Source of the DNA: JAZRUY01 sp045598845
Lineage (GTDB): Bacteria; Verrucomicrobiota; Lentisphaeria; Victivallales; Victivallaceae
DNA length: 7,858 bases
Assembly: GCA_045598845.1 (NCBI GenBank)
Contig: JAZRUY010000001.1
Location: forward strand, 1 to 7,858
Direction: 5' to 3'
A program made the translations under genes and the position numbers. This document shows positions 6,671-7,858 of this stretch, in pieces. The notes below the pieces were generated by a model that worked only from the letters and a program-made list of their open reading frames with translations, was not told where the DNA came from and ran no database searches. Positions within the stretch are counted from its first letter, which is position 1. The number at the start of each line of letters is the position of its first letter.

Positions 6671-6697
6671 GATTTTGCCTGCCGGCAATTATATCTT
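6669..6697 (+). promoter_or_regulatory. Candidate sigma-70-type promoter for tsaD
   Basis: TTGATT (6669-6674) and TATCTT (6692-6697) are 17 bases apart, each with four of six consensus matches. The -10 side lies in a locally AT-rich patch (6687-6699) within GC-rich surroundings. Transcription would begin near 6704, giving a leader of about 75 bases. Confidence 0.38.
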
Positions 6698-6750
6698 ATG
6701 TACTGAAAGCGGCCGCCGCGGTATATGTGGACGCATTGCCCGGAGTCCGT

Positions 6751-6766
6751 GAATTTCCGAATTTCC
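6751..6766 (+). repeat. Tandem 8-base repeat in the tsaD leader
   Basis: GAATTTCC occurs twice head to tail (6751-6758 and 6759-6766), followed by GAAA, which leads into the ribosome binding site. ATTTCCG also occurs once in the opposite leader (minus strand, 6549-6543). No known factor is recognised. Confidence 0.5.
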
Positions 6767-6767
6767 G

Positions 6768-6772
6768 AAAGG
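6768..6772 (+). promoter_or_regulatory. Ribosome binding site of tsaD
   Basis: AAAGG lies 7 bases before the ATG at 6780, a normal spacing. It supports this ATG, which is also where the family N-terminus begins. Confidence 0.65.
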
Positions 6773-6779
6773 TAGTTTT

Positions 6780-7850
6780 ATGCTTATATTGGGTATAGAG
6801 TCAAGTTGTGATGAAACCGCCGCCGCGATTGTAAAAGACGGTTCTGAAGTGCTTTCCAATGCCGTGGCGTCTCAGATTGCCCGGCATGCCGCTCACGGCG
6901 GCGTGGTTCCGGAGCTGGCCGCCCGCGAACATCTTACCGCCGTCGGACCGGTGGTCCGTCAGGCTTTCGATGATGCCGGAGTCGCGGTTTCCGATATCGA
7001 TGCGGTGGCGGTTACCCGCGGTCCGGGATTGATGCCGGCGTTGCTGGTCGGGTTGAGTTTCGCCAAGGGGTTCGCGGCCGGCAACCGGCTGCCGCTCATC
7101 GGCGCCAATCATTTTTTCGGCCATATCTACGGCGCTTTTTTGGGTGGCGCCAACGGCGAATTGTCGAATCCTGACAATTATCCGCTGCTGGCGCTGGTGG
7201 TTTCCGGCGGGCATACCTCGCTGCTGCTGGTCACCGCCGACGGCAAGGCGACTGTGCTGGGGGCCACAATCGATGATGCCGCCGGCGAGGCGTTGGACAA
7301 AGGAGCTAAACTGCTCGGTCTCGGCTATCCAGGCGGTCCGGTGATTCAGCGGACCGCGGAAGGCGGCGATCCGCGCCGGTTCAATTTTCCCCGTCCGCTC
7401 ACCGGCGCGGCCGGTAAGCCGGTTTCGGAAGAAAACCGTTATAATTTCAGTTTCAGCGGCATCAAGACCGCTCTGCTTTACCATGTGCGTTCTCTGGCAG
7501 GGGCAGACGGCAGACTTCCGGAAGAACTGCTTCGCGACACGGTCGCCTCTTATCAGGAGGCGGTGGTGGATGTGCTGGTGCGCAAGACTCTGCTCGCCGC
7601 GGGTGAGTACGGTGTGAAGATGATCGTGGTGGCGGGCGGCGTGGCTTGCAACTCTCTGCTGCGCAGCCGTTTCGAGGAAAAAACTCCGTCGGGTATCCGG
7701 CTGCGGCTTGCCGAGCGCAAATACTGCACCGATAACGCCGCCATGATCGGCGGTCTGGGTTGCTGTCATTTCCGCCGCGGCGATTTTTCGCCGCTGGATA
7801 TCGATGCTTTCGCCCGTCTGCCGCGGATAACCTCCGTACCGTTTATCTGA
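6780..7850 (+). CDS. tsaD: tRNA N6-adenosine threonylcarbamoyltransferase TsaD
   Basis: TsaD transfers the threonylcarbamoyl group from threonylcarbamoyl-AMP, made by TsaC/TsaC2, to A37 of tRNAs that read ANN codons. In bacteria it works with TsaB and TsaE. The 356-residue, full-length protein has the ASKHA-fold opening MLILGIESSCDET, the metal-binding NHFFGH (His111 and His115), the SGGHT motif (142-146), the DDAAGEALDKGAKLLGLGYP block (165-184), and FSFSGIKTA (223-231). Near the C-terminus are VVAGGVACN (283-291) and CTDNAAM, whose Asp318 matches the third metal ligand. All key residues are present. The start is fixed by the conserved N-terminus and a good ribosome binding site. It is transcribed away from the glycosyltransferase gene across a 256-base region. 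TsaB, TsaC and TsaE are not in the window, so any operon partner would lie to the right. Confidence 0.97.
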   Translation: MLILGIESSCDETAAAIVKDGSEVLSNAVASQIARHAAHGGVVPELAAREHLTAVGPVVRQAFDDAGVAVSDIDAVAVTRGPGLMPALLVGLSFAKGFAAGNRLPLIGANHFFGHIYGAFLGGANGELSNPDNYPLLALVVSGGHTSLLLVTADGKATVLGATIDDAAGEALDKGAKLLGLGYPGGPVIQRTAEGGDPRRFNFPRPLTGAAGKPVSEENRYNFSFSGIKTALLYHVRSLAGADGRLPEELLRDTVASYQEAVVDVLVRKTLLAAGEYGVKMIVVAGGVACNSLLRSRFEEKTPSGIRLRLAERKYCTDNAAMIGGLGCCHFRRGDFSPLDIDAFARLPRITSVPFI

Positions 7851-7858
7851 CCGATGCC

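Noticed and set aside
6801..7769. Open frame of 322 codons on the minus strand, opposite tsaD
   Set aside because: It lies wholly inside the conserved tsaD gene, its product is rich in Arg, Gln and His with no domain I recognise, and no good ribosome binding site was seen. Such frames arise from GC-biased third positions of the real gene.

Overview
This is a compact, moderately GC-rich bacterial chromosome segment. It holds seven protein genes, no RNA genes and no mobile elements. All seven look intact except the first, which is cut by the left window edge. The products are housekeeping or envelope proteins. Several resemble their relatives in the PVC superphylum, Lentisphaerota in particular, but this placement is an impression from protein style and base composition and has not been tested. 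A polytopic GT39-like glycosyltransferase suggests an organism with an elaborate envelope, probably diderm.

Layout. (1) Positions 1-1092, plus strand: the C-terminal part of mnmA (tRNA U34 2-thiouridylase) runs with an 11-base overlap into rlmH (23S rRNA pseudouridine-1915 N3-methyltransferase). (2) Positions 1118-6523, minus strand: four genes in one direction, transcribed as GT39-like membrane glycosyltransferase, LOG-family phosphoribohydrolase, CBS/DRTGG-containing family II inorganic pyrophosphatase, then M29 aminopeptidase. The spacers are 58, 9 and 20 bases, so an operon is likely, with a possible partial terminator in the 58-base gap. The run converges on rlmH with only 25 bases between stop codons. 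(3) Positions 6524-6779: a divergent 256-base intergenic region with an AT-rich half, candidate promoters facing both ways, and small repeats near both start codons. (4) Positions 6780-7850, plus strand: full-length tsaD (tRNA t6A37 synthesis). The last 8 bases hold no recognisable feature.

How the genes fit together. MnmA, RlmH and TsaD all modify RNAs of the translation machinery, at tRNA position 34, in 23S rRNA helix 69, and at tRNA position 37. MnmA releases pyrophosphate, and so does the TsaC step that feeds TsaD. The pyrophosphatase in the middle of the window removes pyrophosphate under adenine-nucleotide control. The LOG enzyme next to it hydrolyses nucleoside monophosphates. A shared nucleotide and pyrophosphate theme is possible, but it is inference. 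No clearly new system is visible. The points most worth a second look are the mixed minus-strand operon, the divergent GT39-like enzyme, and the leaders of the divergent promoter region.
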